Assembly (NCBI RefSeq): GCF_000449425.2
Contig: NZ_AVHW01000029.1
Location: 54,867 to 118,866 of the forward strand
Origin: Clostridioides difficile CD160
GTDB taxonomy: Bacteria; Bacillota; Clostridia; Peptostreptococcales; Peptostreptococcaceae
DNA: 64,000 bases
Direction: 5' to 3'
The stretch's first letter is position 1, and every line of letters begins with the position of its first letter. Position numbers and translations under genes: made by a program. This document shows positions 26,295 to 35,814 of this stretch, one piece after another. Under the pieces are notes generated by a model. The model did no database searches, was not told the DNA's origin, and saw only the letters and a list, made by a program, of their open reading frames with translations.

Positions 26295-29200
26295 TTAATT
26301 TTCTATTTTCCAATATTTTTGAATCCACCATTCTGTCTCTGTATGACTTTTAATCCATTTTCCATTTACTTTTTTACTTTTAGCTTTTTCTTTAGTTGAT
26401 TTTAAATATATTAAATCATAAATGCCAATTTTATTATCCTCGAAAATAGCTTTATTTACTTTGAAAATTTTTGTATTACCTGAATTTATATTATACAATG
26501 TGACTTTAGGAGAGTATTTAGTATCTATATCTATTACTAAACAATATCTTGGATTTGAATTACTATCTTTTATGTCACACGAACCCACAAATTCAAAATA
26601 AGCTTGTATTTTTTCATTGATTGGTATATCAGTATTTTCAATTTGACTTTCGAGATATGAACATAATTTTTTTGTATCAACTTCTTTAAATATTTTTTCT
26701 GTTTCTTTATTAGAATATTTCCTCATAATTTCCATCTTGCATGGTAAACTATCTTTTTTAAATTGTTTTTTACTATATATTGAGTTATAGATATCATAAG
26801 TTTCTAAAAGTTTGTTGGACTTTCCAAATTCCTCAAAGAAATCTAATTTAATTAGTATAGATAATTGTTTAGAGTTTATATGTCCTTGTAAGTCATTCAA
26901 TAGCTCTAAAAATGAATCATATTTATTATCTTTAAGAGAATATAGATATTCTCCTATATCAGAATTTAAAAATTTAATGGATTCAATTCCCTTGTAAATA
27001 CTATTTTTATCTCTATTAAAGAAGTATTCAGATTTTGAGAATCTAAATTTAGGATTTTCTAACTTAATACCAAAATACTTTATTTCATCTGTTAATTTTC
27101 TTGTTCTTTCTGTATCTTCATTATATAAGTTGAATGCTACAGTATAATATTCTAATGGATAATGTGACTTAAGGTATGCACAATATAAGCTGTCATATGC
27201 GTATGAAAGACTATGTGAAGCATTAAAGGAATACGAGGCGGCATCATTTACAACTTGCCATGTGTCCTCGAAATTATTTTCAGTTCCGACTTTTTTAATC
27301 CAGTTATTTTTTAGTTTAGTATGCAATTCTTTTAACTCTTTTTCTTTAAATTTCTTTTTTGCTACTTTCTTTATAATATCATAGCTCTCGGATTCCTCTA
27401 TCCCTAACCATATTAGATACTTCATTATAGACTCTTGATACATAAGGTAATGGTAACTATCCTCTAATAATATATCTAGTTCTTTAACATTAGTTGTATA
27501 TGGCTTTCTTTTAATGAAATTGTCTAATAAAGATGTGAAACCTGGTCTAATGCTCGCTACAAACGCACTTGTTTCAGCCACACTTGATATTTTGTATTTA
27601 GATGCTAGGTTTGTCGCATAGTCTGAGTCTACTTGATTTATAGTACAAGTTAATTTATTCTTGTATATCTCATAGGTTTTACTATTTAATAAACTATTCA
27701 GTTCTTCAATTGTAGGAATATTAATATTTGCTAATTCACAAGTTTTTCTGATTAGTGACCATACTTTCACTGTTAAATAATCATTTTTTAAATACTTATA
27801 CTTATCACAATAATATCCATCTATATTACAACATATCCCATCCTTAGTTTTTAATAGTCCTACTTCTTCATCTATTGGTTTATCATATATAAGCATAGAA
27901 CAGGGTGAGAAGGAAATGCTTTCTACAACTCCTACAAATACCTTTGATTCCTTTATTATATCTCTCCAAGAATCATCATTTATATATTTATCTAGGTTTT
28001 TAGCCACTTCATCATACTCTGATAATTTCATATCATTTGCTTTACACCATAATCTAAATGCTGATGCATCTTGTAACGGCTTATAACTTATCATCCAAGC
28101 ACAATTTTCTTCTCCCAGCAAGTCTCTAGTTGCTTGTATAAATGGTTCTGCATCTTCAGCATTTAAATCTATATCTGGTAAAGATTTTGCTGATAGTATT
28201 CTTTCAACACTCATAAATCTAGTAGGGAATAATGGTACTGGAGCATTTAATCTATCTATTTCAGTAAGCCCTAAAAGGTTAGTTATTATAAATGAAGGTG
28301 CTGAACCTCTCCCCGTTTTAGTAAGAAGACCATTATATTCTTGTTTGGCTCTTTGAACTATTTTATAATCTATAATAAAGTAATCCTCCATATGGGTTTC
28401 CTCTATAATATCAAATTCATATCTTATAGCATCTAAGTATTCATTCCATCTATTTTTAGATATATTTTTTCTTTTCTCTAACCATTCTTTATTTAATATC
28501 TCTTTCAGTTCTTTATTTGGATTTTTAGATATTGATGGCAACTTTATATCTTCATTTATTAATGTGATTTCTTCGCATCCATCAAATATTAGAGTATTTT
28601 TTAATGCTATTTCAACTTCTTGCCTTGTTAATACATTTTGTTTTTCATATCTTTTAAATATATCATCTGAATTTGGATAATCTAAAATAAATCCATCTTC
28701 TTCAGGATAATTTATACCTTTAGCTTTAAGAAATTTAGTTCTATATTTTGATTCTTCTGGATAAATATAATGGCTATCACTGGCATGTATTATATCTATA
28801 TTATATTTGTTACTTAACTCTAAAACATCTTTGTTATGTAAAGCTTGAGTTTTATGAGGGTGGGATTGCACTTCAAGAAAGAAATTACCTTTGAAATGAC
28901 TCTTTAGTTTTATTATTAGTTCTTCTCTATTTTCAAGTTTTAATACTCCAGCTACACATGCAGTAGTAATAACCACATCCTCTGGTTTAAATATCTCAAA
29001 TAGTATCTTTTCATCTATTCTAGGTTTATAGTAATACCCATTTGTATTAGCTAAACTTAAAGCTTTATTTATTTGCTTATAGCCACTATTATTTTTAGCA
29101 ATTATTATTAGATGATAATTTCCTCTATCTTTCTCATTTATATTATTTACATAGTAAAATTCTGCTCCAACAATCATTTTTAAATTGCTTTTATCACATA

Positions 29201-29366
29201 AAGTTTTTGCTTCATGTACATTTCCTTGATATCCATGTTCTGTTGTAAAATATGTAGTATGGCCAAGCTCTATTGCCCTATCTATATATTGTTGTGGCTT
29301 GGTAATTACATCTAAGGTTCTAATATTTGAGTATATTTTATGGCTATGATAATTATTATATCTCAA
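26295..29366 (-). CDS. dnaE: DNA polymerase III alpha subunit (DnaE-type), 1023 aa
   Basis: The N-terminus is a PHP domain (NYHSHKIYSNIRT, FTTEHGYQGN, MIVGAEFYYV, then HASDSHY). The catalytic C-family core carries GRGSAPSFI and the acidic pair in LPDIDLNAED. The palm continues through LMYQESIMKYL and FNASHSLSYAYDSLYCAYLK, typical finger motifs. At 1023 residues it is near the lower end for DnaE, with a reduced C-terminus. The phage thus encodes its own C-family replicative polymerase alongside helicase and primase. TTG 29366 follows GAGGTGATT. Confidence 0.93.
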   Translation of the reverse strand: MRYNNYHSHKIYSNIRTLDVITKPQQYIDRAIELGHTTYFTTEHGYQGNVHEAKTLCDKSNLKMIVGAEFYYVNNINEKDRGNYHLIIIAKNNSGYKQINKALSLANTNGYYYKPRIDEKILFEIFKPEDVVITTACVAGVLKLENREELIIKLKSHFKGNFFLEVQSHPHKTQALHNKDVLELSNKYNIDIIHASDSHYIYPEESKYRTKFLKAKGINYPEEDGFILDYPNSDDIFKRYEKQNVLTRQEVEIALKNTLIFDGCEEITLINEDIKLPSISKNPNKELKEILNKEWLEKRKNISKNRWNEYLDAIRYEFDIIEETHMEDYFIIDYKIVQRAKQEYNGLLTKTGRGSAPSFIITNLLGLTEIDRLNAPVPLFPTRFMSVERILSAKSLPDIDLNAEDAEPFIQATRDLLGEENCAWMISYKPLQDASAFRLWCKANDMKLSEYDEVAKNLDKYINDDSWRDIIKESKVFVGVVESISFSPCSMLIYDKPIDEEVGLLKTKDGICCNIDGYYCDKYKYLKNDYLTVKVWSLIRKTCELANINIPTIEELNSLLNSKTYEIYKNKLTCTINQVDSDYATNLASKYKISSVAETSAFVASIRPGFTSLLDNFIKRKPYTTNVKELDILLEDSYHYLMYQESIMKYLIWLGIEESESYDIIKKVAKKKFKEKELKELHTKLKNNWIKKVGTENNFEDTWQVVNDAASYSFNASHSLSYAYDSLYCAYLKSHYPLEYYTVAFNLYNEDTERTRKLTDEIKYFGIKLENPKFRFSKSEYFFNRDKNSIYKGIESIKFLNSDIGEYLYSLKDNKYDSFLELLNDLQGHINSKQLSILIKLDFFEEFGKSNKLLETYDIYNSIYSKKQFKKDSLPCKMEIMRKYSNKETEKIFKEVDTKKLCSYLESQIENTDIPINEKIQAYFEFVGSCDIKDSNSNPRYCLVIDIDTKYSPKVTLYNINSGNTKIFKVNKAIFEDNKIGIYDLIYLKSTKEKAKSKKVNGKWIKSHTETEWWIQKYWKIEN

Positions 29367-29422
29367 TTAATCACCTCTACCTCAAAGTCTCTTTTAAGAA
29401 ATTCTATCTCCACTTAAATATT

Positions 29423-29554
29423 TTAATGTTTTTTATTCTTTTTCCATTCACTAAATCTTCTATTCATTTTGAAATTTTCAAATTCATAATCTAAAAATTT
29501 CTTTTTTTTGAATTGCTCCTTTAGAAATTTATTTGTGAATTCTTTTTTAGTCAA
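29423..29554 (-). CDS. Small basic protein, 43 aa
   Basis: GGAGGTGATTGA precedes TTG 29554. The peptide LTKKEFTNKFLKEQFKKKKF and later MNRRFSEWKKNKKH is strongly basic. It sits between nrdG and the polymerase gene. It may bind nucleic acid; the family is unknown. Confidence 0.5.
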   Translation of the reverse strand: MTKKEFTNKFLKEQFKKKKFLDYEFENFKMNRRFSEWKKNKKH

Positions 29555-29568
29555 ATCAATCACCTCCA

Positions 29569-29590
29569 AAGAGGGAAAGATATCCCTCTT
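29569..29590 (-). other. Hairpin after nrdG
   Basis: AGAGGGA and TCCCTCT pair around a 7-base loop. On the minus strand only three T follow, so it is more likely a weak terminator or mRNA-end stabiliser within the operon. Confidence 0.4.
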
Positions 29591-30086
29591 ACTTATATAA
29601 TACTATCTGATTTTCTTTTAATGATTTTTGAACCTCTATAACTCTTTGATTTGATGAGCCTCTATATTTTAATGAAATGTCTCTTTTTGAAATGTCAAAT
29701 TTACCATCTATTAAAACATCAATATAATCTAAAAATATTTTTCTTGATAGATCTCTTAATATTTCTTCAAACAAGTAACCTGACCAAAGCCAGATATTTT
29801 TATTCGTCTCTATTTTAACTCTTTTTAAAAAATCAATTAAATCATTATCCTTTATTTGTTGCAATGGTTCTCCACCTAATATATTTAAACCTACTATATT
29901 ATCATTTTTTAGATATAAAATAATCTTATCTTCCACTTTATTAGACCATACATCTCCGTAATTAAAATCTTGTAAATCTTTATTAAAACATCCCTTACAA
30001 TTATGGGTACATCCAGATACAAAGAGTGTTGTTCTTACTCCTGGTGCATTTGATACATCAAACTTTCTTATTTCAGCATATTTCAT
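29589..30086 (-). CDS. nrdG: Anaerobic ribonucleotide reductase activating enzyme NrdG
   Basis: It is a radical SAM enzyme. C26, C30 and C33 in GCTHNCKGC bind the 4Fe-4S cluster, and the following Gly-rich strand (NILGGEPLQQ) binds SAM. It makes the glycyl radical on NrdD. ATG 30086 has better spacing from GAAAGGG than ATG 30092. It follows nrdD by 15 bases. The pair supplies dNTPs under anoxia, as expected in an anaerobic host. Confidence 0.93.
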   Translation of the reverse strand: MKYAEIRKFDVSNAPGVRTTLFVSGCTHNCKGCFNKDLQDFNYGDVWSNKVEDKIILYLKNDNIVGLNILGGEPLQQIKDNDLIDFLKRVKIETNKNIWLWSGYLFEEILRDLSRKIFLDYIDVLIDGKFDISKRDISLKYRGSSNQRVIEVQKSLKENQIVLYK

Positions 30087-30101
30087 ATTCATAACCCTTT
30101 C

Positions 30102-31130
30102 TTATAAATGAAGTACTCTGTCTCCTATTTCTTGAGTACGACCTTTATTCCAAAAGTTAGTTCCTATATAACCACAAGTCCTTCTCATAACCTGCATTTC
30201 AGTCTCATCTCTATTTCCACATGATGGACAATACCAAGTTAAATTTTCATCTAGTTTTATTTCTCCAGTGTATCCACACTTATAACATATGTCTGGCTTT
30301 GTATTTATCTCTGCATATTGAATATTATGATATATGTAATTTATGATTTGTTCAACTGCTTCAAGATTTCTGCTCATATCAGGAACTTCCACATATGAAA
30401 TACATCCCCCTGAACTTATACTATGAAACTGAGATTCAAATTTTAATTTACTAAAAGCATCTATTTCTTCACAAACATGAACATGATAACTATTTGTATA
30501 ATATAATTTATCTGTTACATTTTCTATTTCCCCAAACTTTTGTTTATCTATCCTACAAAACCTATATACTAAATTTTCTGCGGGAGACCCATATAAACCA
30601 AATCCTAATTTAGTTTCCTCTTTCCATTCCTCACATTTATTTTTCATGTATTTCATAACATCTAATGCAAATTTTTCTCCTTCTTCTTCTGTATGACTTA
30701 TACCTAGCATAACTTGAACCATTTCATATATTCCTACATATCCAAGGCTTAAAGTTGAGTATCCATTTTCTAAAAGTCTATCTATCTTCTCTCCTTTTTC
30801 AAGTCTAGCTATAGCTCCATGTTGCCAATGTATAGGTGATACATCTGAGAGTGTTCCTTTTAGCATGTTATGTCTAGTTAAAAGAGCTTCTTTGCACAAT
30901 TCTAATCTTTGATCTAATATCTTCCAAAATAAATTCATATTCTTATCAGCTACTATTGCAATTTGAGGTAAATTTAAAGATATTACACCTTGATTGAATC
31001 TTCCATACCATTTATAATTTTCATTTTTATCTTTATATGTGCTAAGATGACTTCTACACCCCATAGGTGGGAATGTATTTCCTTCATAATTAGTACGCAT
31101 AATTTTAGCTGATTGATAATCCAAGTAATC
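30102..31130 (-). CDS. nrdD: nrdD exon 3: C-terminal part of anaerobic ribonucleoside-triphosphate reductase
   Basis: The frame starts at GAT 31130, right after the inferred intron 2 end, reading DYLDYQSAKIMR. It carries the typical FPPMGCRSHL and YGRFNQGVISLNLP, a zinc site (CYKCGYTGE with CPSCGN) and the glycyl-radical region RRTCGYIG. These 342 residues complete a protein of 283+85+342 = 710 aa, normal for NrdD. Met 31124 is an internal residue, not a start. Confidence 0.88.
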   Translation of the reverse strand, partial: DYLDYQSAKIMRTNYEGNTFPPMGCRSHLSTYKDKNENYKWYGRFNQGVISLNLPQIAIVADKNMNLFWKILDQRLELCKEALLTRHNMLKGTLSDVSPIHWQHGAIARLEKGEKIDRLLENGYSTLSLGYVGIYEMVQVMLGISHTEEEGEKFALDVMKYMKNKCEEWKEETKLGFGLYGSPAENLVYRFCRIDKQKFGEIENVTDKLYYTNSYHVHVCEEIDAFSKLKFESQFHSISSGGCISYVEVPDMSRNLEAVEQIINYIYHNIQYAEINTKPDICYKCGYTGEIKLDENLTWYCPSCGNRDETEMQVMRRTCGYIGTNFWNKGRTQEIGDRVLHL

Positions 31131-32172
31131 CTATATTTCTATAGGCTCTGACTATATTATATTCTTATATTCTATTAACAAATATAAGAACCCTCGCACT
31201 TCCAGTCGGGATTTCCACCCATTTACCTGTACTCTACTTGCTTCTCCCCATAGATATTTCTTCTATGTTCTGCTTTCGATAGTCGATTGAGTTTTTATTG
31301 TATAAAATATCTTCCATGTATTTAAGTAAAGTCTATTTTCTTGAACTGATTGATATAATGAAGTTGATTTTCCTTCAAAATATTCGTTAGCTAATTGTAC
31401 TAAAGAGTCACACTCTATTATTGTTTTATCAAATATATTAACAGCCATAACTGGATATATGTCATCTTTGTTTTTAGCATTTATATTCATAGGAACAAAT
31501 CTAACATTCCCTATCTCATACCCTTTAGAATTATCTATCCTATCTATGCTAAGATTATTTTCTCCATATATTTTATATGATTGTTTATACTCTTCAAAGC
31601 AAAACCTAGCATATTCTGTATAGTCTTTAAATTTAAATTTACCATTATATCTTTCATAATCTTTTGAGTTTGGATTGCAGCATCTTTCTTTTGCATATCT
31701 ATAAAAACTTCTAAACTGTCTAAGATTTTTATCCCCTATTTCTTCTCTTATAATATCATTATAATATTTAGAACAAGCCTCAGTATGTAATGTTTTACCT
31801 TCATTTAGCTGTCTTCTTATAGAATTCAATATATTAGTTTTTATAGCCCCACATTCACAACATTTATAAGTACATTCATATTCATCTATACTTATTATTT
31901 CAATTCCATACTCTTGATATTTTTCTTTTAAATCTTTATACATGGTCTTATTTTTTCTCACTTTAATATCCTCCAAACTATATTTTAGAAGATATATTAC
32001 ACAATAACTTACCACAGGATTAGCATATCTAATTTTAGACTTAGCTTTCCCTGTTAGCACAATCATTCGTCATCATTTACTATGACTACTATACGTTGAT
32101 TGCACACCCTATGTTTATAGGTTCACGAGGTTATTCGAAATACATTTCTGTATTAAGTCCCAATTATCTCTT
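31131..32172 (-). ncRNA. Group I intron 2 in nrdD, 1042 nt
   Basis: Splicing after CCT (32173) and before GAT (31130) restores the NrdD sequence KRLVP-DYL. The exon ends in U and the intron in G, as group I introns require. Near the 3' end are AATATAGTC (31158-31150), an S-type P7 strand, and CGACTATCG (around 31276-31286), an R-like element. Its 5' part shares a GTGAACCT...AGGGTGTG block with intron 1. It carries a homing endonuclease gene. Confidence 0.75.
31263..32066 (-). CDS. Homing endonuclease, HNH/AP2-like, in nrdD intron 2
   Basis: The C-terminal half has SIDRIDNSKGYEIGNVRFV then MNINAKNK, the usual signature of phage HNH/AP2-type intron endonucleases. The N-terminal part has a CxxC pair (YKCCECGA). 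The enzyme would cut intronless nrdD and drive intron spread. The 267-aa frame lies wholly within the intron. Confidence 0.75.
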   Translation of the reverse strand: MIVLTGKAKSKIRYANPVVSYCVIYLLKYSLEDIKVRKNKTMYKDLKEKYQEYGIEIISIDEYECTYKCCECGAIKTNILNSIRRQLNEGKTLHTEACSKYYNDIIREEIGDKNLRQFRSFYRYAKERCCNPNSKDYERYNGKFKFKDYTEYARFCFEEYKQSYKIYGENNLSIDRIDNSKGYEIGNVRFVPMNINAKNKDDIYPVMAVNIFDKTIIECDSLVQLANEYFEGKSTSLYQSVQENRLYLNTWKIFYTIKTQSTIESRT

Positions 32173-32427
32173 AGGAACTAACCTTTTGGTTGTGCATTCA
32201 GCAGCTAATTTTGTGATGTAGTCATATTTGCCACCTTCTAAACAATTATCCTCATCAAGAAGATAAACTAGTTTAGGGAAAGCCTCCCCTATTTCTTGTC
32301 CTTTGTAATTTTTCATTCCTTCTAATCTTTGTTTTATCATTTCCTCACAAATAAGAGCCATCTCTTCTTCGTATTCATTTCCACTTTCTACTTCAAGATA
32401 AATTGTTGCAAATGGTGCTTGCACACC
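32173..32427 (-). CDS. nrdD: nrdD exon 2
   Basis: Starting at GGT 32427 the frame reads GVQAPFATIYLEV and ends ECTTKRLVP at CCT 32173, exactly 85 codons. This is the central barrel of NrdD. Reading on, it meets a stop (KR-stop) in intron 2, and upstream it is fused to intron 1, so it has no start of its own. Confidence 0.85.
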
Positions 32428-33478
32428 CAAATTATATTTCTATAACCACAGACTATCTCTTTACCATATTAGTTAAACTAACTTAGGTAGATGGCACTTC
32501 CCATATAAGAATTTCACTTATATAGTACATTCTTCATAATCCCAAAAGGATTGTATGAATTAGTCGTTACACCTTCAAAGAAATTTCTTTCTAAGCTTGG
32601 CTCGGTATTGACATAGTTAAAATAGTTTTATAAATACTTCCATCTAAATCCTGCAAATTTCTTTCGTTGGCCTTTACAAACTTTATTTAAATTTCCACTT
32701 TTCTTTCCTTTATAAAAAATCTCTGCTTCTGCAACACTATTAAAAATTTCTCCAGTATCAATATTTTTTACAGGTATGTTTTTAATTCTACTTACTGAAT
32801 TTGGCTCTATAATCTCTCCTTTAGCATCTAGATATCTATAAATATTATTGTTCGTTGAGCCTCTTGAACCCCTACATACTGCACAAATGTGAGATAAATT
32901 AATGTTCTCTTTTAATGCACAAAGACTAGCACTTTCATATATATTTCCAGTTGTAATATTTTTAACTCTTTTAGAGGTTTTATTAAGAACTCCTTTTTTC
33001 CCATACATATGATTTAATTTGCCCATTTGAGAATTTGATATTTTCATCTTAACATCTTCAGTCAAAAACGAATTTTTCCCTCCGCCTTTTAAATTATATC
33101 CATTTTGAGTAGTAAGACTTTTATATTTTTTTATATAATAACTTTCTCTTTCATTTAAATCTTCAATATTAGAGGCTACATATAAAATTTCCCACTTGAA
33201 ATTTTCTTTTCCATACTTATTTATAGCATTAGAAAAAGCATACCTATATCTATACTTATAACTATTTTCATGTTGTCTTTTTCTTGTTTTTAAATCTAAT
33301 ATAGTTTGACCTATATATATTTTATTGTTTATCAAATTAGTAACTTTATATATTATCATAAAACACCTATCTTAACCTTAGTTTTCACCGATAGCAGCTT
33401 ATTTAAGCCACACCCTGTATTTACAGGTTCACCACCTCATAATCTATAATGTTTCCACTATAGACGGCCAAGTCGACC
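32428..33478 (-). ncRNA. Group I intron 1 in nrdD, 1051 nt
   Basis: Splicing after AAT (33479) and before GGT (32427) rebuilds MTTN-GVQAPF. Conserved core strands are visible on the minus strand: a Q-like AATACCGAGCCAAGC (32609-32595), an R-like GTGTAACGACTA (32572-32561) and an S-like AAGAGATAGTC (32461-32451). The last intron base is G. It contains a GIY-YIG endonuclease gene. Confidence 0.8.
32628..33359 (-). CDS. GIY-YIG homing endonuclease in nrdD intron 1, 243 aa
   Basis: It starts IIYKVTNLINNKIYIGQT, the GIY-YIG core, followed by the catalytic Arg in LKTRKRQHEN. The Glu and a NUMOD-like tail (MKISNSQMGKLN, then VKNITTGNIYESASLCALKE) give DNA recognition. It would drive homing of intron 1 into intronless nrdD alleles. 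T4 nrdD also hosts an intron endonuclease, so this gene is a known target. Confidence 0.88.
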   Translation of the reverse strand: MIIYKVTNLINNKIYIGQTILDLKTRKRQHENSYKYRYRYAFSNAINKYGKENFKWEILYVASNIEDLNERESYYIKKYKSLTTQNGYNLKGGGKNSFLTEDVKMKISNSQMGKLNHMYGKKGVLNKTSKRVKNITTGNIYESASLCALKENINLSHICAVCRGSRGSTNNNIYRYLDAKGEIIEPNSVSRIKNIPVKNIDTGEIFNSVAEAEIFYKGKKSGNLNKVCKGQRKKFAGFRWKYL

Positions 33479-34327
33479 ATTCGTTGTCATCAAAGTTGAA
33501 AGCTGATATCTAATCGTTTGAACTCCTGCTTTTAAATCATCTAATTTTCTATCATCAGCCAATTCTTTAGCTAAATTTTCGTCTTTATATTTATCTAAAT
33601 ATTTCTTATAGTATTTATCATATGTTTTTCTTAGATAGGGTGCTAAATGCTTTACTGTGATACTCTGCCCACCATATTGATTACTAGCAACTTGAGCCAT
33701 TATTTGAGTAGTTACAGTACAAGCAGTACTAAATGACTTTGGAGATTCTACTAATTTTTCATTTATTACTGTTCCATTATCTAACATATCTTGAATATTT
33801 ATTAAGCAACAATTAAATATTGATTGTAATGTATAATCCATGTCATGCCAGTGTATAACTCCTTCATCATGAGCTTGAACTATATGAGGTGGTATCAATT
33901 TTCTTCTAGTTATATCTTTAGAAACCTCTCCAGCAATTAAATCTCTTTGAGTTGATGCGATTATTGAATTTTTATTTGAATTTTCTCTTAAAATATCCTC
34001 ATTCGTCTTGCTTATTAAACCTAATATGCTTTCATCTGTTGTATTAATCTGTTTTTTGAACGATTGAACAGCTCTATAACCTTCATATGCTTTAGCTGTA
34101 TCTTTTTGACCATAATGTATAAGTCTATCATATACAAAATCTTCTATTTGATGAATCGTAGGAATATTTTTCTTATTATTAAATTCAAATTCAGCATCAT
34201 TTGCTATTAATTTTGAGATATCCTCTATGTAAATTCCACTTCCATTTTTCATTGCCTTTTCTATCGCAATCTGTATCTTTGTATTATCAAAAGGTACCTT
34301 GCTCCCATCCCTTTTAATTATTTCCAT
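33479..34327 (-). CDS. nrdD: nrdD exon 1: N-terminal part of anaerobic ribonucleotide reductase
   Basis: The N-terminus EIIKRDGSKVPFDNTKIQIA is an ATP-cone regulatory domain (residues 1-90). The catalytic start follows with IHWHDMDYTL, CCLINIQDML and GGQSITVKHLAP. The exon ends QLSTLMTTN at AAT 33479, 283 codons from ATG 34327. Beyond this, the frame reads only six extra intron codons. GAGAGTG precedes the ATG. Confidence 0.9.
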
Positions 34328-34446
34328 TAAATCACTCTCTTTCTAATATTTATTTTCAACCTTTAAATAATACCCTTTTTACATACATGTTATCAATAAT
34401 ATTCTGTTTCCATAAGTGGTAAATATTTGACTATATAAAAATTATA

Positions 34447-34551
34447 TTATACTGGTAAGATTCTTTGAGTTGAAATTTGATATGTACTTGATTCTTTTCC
34501 TGTTGTAAACAATATAATTGCTAAAATAATACATAATGCTAAATAAATCAC
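34447..34551 (-). CDS. Possible small membrane peptide, 34 aa
   Basis: From GTG 34551 the frame reads a hydrophobic stretch IYLALCIILAIILFTTG, then STYQISTQRILPV. GGAGG lies about 16 bases upstream, which is too far, so the start is uncertain; two ATA codons are closer. It is a low-confidence gene in an otherwise empty gap (34328-34616). Confidence 0.3.
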   Translation of the reverse strand: MIYLALCIILAIILFTTGKESSTYQISTQRILPV

Positions 34552-34616
34552 TTTTTTTATTATTTAATCCTCCTTACTTAAAAATTAATTTATAATATAT
34601 CAATATACTGAACCAT

Positions 34617-35135
34617 CTAAAAATTTATATCACTTTCCTTCAATATGTATTTATTAATTATTTTTATTATTGTAATCAGACCTTTATTAGTTATATCAAT
34701 CTTAGTTGATATTGAGTTTTTATATGAAAAAATATGAAGTAAATGTTTATTTTCACTTTTATATATTGATATTTCTGTGTCATCTACATATTTTGTAAAT
34801 TTATTTTTATTATAATTAAATCTACATATCCTTAAATAATCATCTATTTCTTTACTGATCATAAGTTCAGATTGTTTTATACACATATCTTTAAACTCAT
34901 TTTTTACTCTGTCATTTTCTTTTTTTACAATTTCTTTATATCTATTTAAATCAATTTTTTGAAAAGCTATGTCTTTTATATAGTCTTCACATTTATCTAT
35001 AAACCTCTTAAATATAGCTATTTTCATTGTTCCATTCACAAATGCAACTACTTCATTTCCTTCTTCTAGTTTTTTAATTTCTGTTCTAAAAATCATTTCC
35101 TCTTCATCTACACTAGCTACTATTATCATACTCAT
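34617..35135 (-). CDS. Hypothetical protein, 172 aa
   Basis: AGGGAGAGTG precedes ATG 35135. The protein is lysine-rich, with a long central helix (KEIVKKENDRVKNEFKDM) and a beta-rich C-terminus. It is an early-operon member between the ligase-domain gene and nrdD. No domain is recognised. Confidence 0.55.
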   Translation of the reverse strand: MSMIIVASVDEEEMIFRTEIKKLEEGNEVVAFVNGTMKIAIFKRFIDKCEDYIKDIAFQKIDLNRYKEIVKKENDRVKNEFKDMCIKQSELMISKEIDDYLRICRFNYNKNKFTKYVDDTEISIYKSENKHLLHIFSYKNSISTKIDITNKGLITIIKIINKYILKESDINF

Positions 35136-35188
35136 ATATACACTCTCCCTTCCATTGCAAAATCTACTTTATTTTTTAATTAACATTT

Positions 35189-35596
35189 TTAATGTTCCTT
35201 TATTAAACCTGGCATAATTTTATTTACAGTTTTACAAGAAATCCCTAATTTAATTGTTTTTGTAGCTATACCAATTATAAATTCTTCAAGTTCTTTATTT
35301 TTTTCTAAAAATAATTGTATTGTTTTTATATCAACATCTCTTCCAGAATTATTTTCAGATAGATAATCAATCATATCATATATGCTATATATTTTTTTAC
35401 ACTCAATATTCCCTATTTTTTTAGATAGTTTCTTTTTAGATAACCCAGTTAAAATACCTGCATCTAAAAGAAATTGTAAACAGGTTACAAACATACCATT
35501 ATTTTTATTTTTTTCTAATATATTTATTTTTTCTTTTCTGCTTGATGTACTTTTTAGTTTTTTGAAGATGTTTTTTACAAATAATGCTTCTTGCAT
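35189..35596 (-). CDS. Stand-alone N-terminal domain of a phage ATP-dependent DNA ligase, 135 aa
   Basis: AAGGAGGAAAAA sets the start at ATG 35596; the upstream ATG at 35635 lacks a site. The segments LDAGILTGLSKKKLSKKI, NNSGRDVDIKTIQLFLE and GIATKTIKLGISCKTVNKI, then MPGLI, match the DNA-binding N-terminal domain of phage ligases (LigB type). The nucleotidyltransferase domain with its KxDG lysine is absent, and no continuation exists in any frame I can see downstream. It is either a remnant or a DNA-binding domain kept on its own. Confidence 0.6.
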   Translation of the reverse strand: MQEALFVKNIFKKLKSTSSRKEKINILEKNKNNGMFVTCLQFLLDAGILTGLSKKKLSKKIGNIECKKIYSIYDMIDYLSENNSGRDVDIKTIQLFLEKNKELEEFIIGIATKTIKLGISCKTVNKIMPGLIKEH

Positions 35597-35673
35597 TTTT
35601 TCCTCCTTAAATCTACTGGGTATATTATTCGTCATATCATTTATTTTATTTACTTTTTTATTACTTGAAATTT

Positions 35674-35790
35674 TTATTTATACATTTCTCCACATTTTTT
35701 ACATTGATAAATAAATCCTATTTTCGTACTTAATTTAAATATATCTCCACCACATTCACATTTTTTTATTCTTATCATTTTCTTCTTCAT
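35674..35790 (-). CDS. Small zinc-ribbon protein, 38 aa
   Basis: GAGGAG precedes ATG 35790. The peptide MKKKMIRIKKCECGGDIF, then YQCKKCGEMYK has two CxC/CxxC knuckles, a minimal zinc ribbon. It may bind DNA or RNA. It lies between two small early genes. Confidence 0.6.
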   Translation of the reverse strand: MKKKMIRIKKCECGGDIFKLSTKIGFIYQCKKCGEMYK

Positions 35791-35814
35791 ATTTATACTC
35801 CTCAAAAGAAATTG

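Noticed and set aside
26812..26997. Short plus-strand frames inside the polymerase and other early genes
   Set aside because: They lie antisense to strongly conserved coding sequence and lack ribosome sites.
31263..33359. Three separate short reductase fragments as pseudogenes
   Set aside because: Exact intron removal restores one continuous reading frame of normal length.
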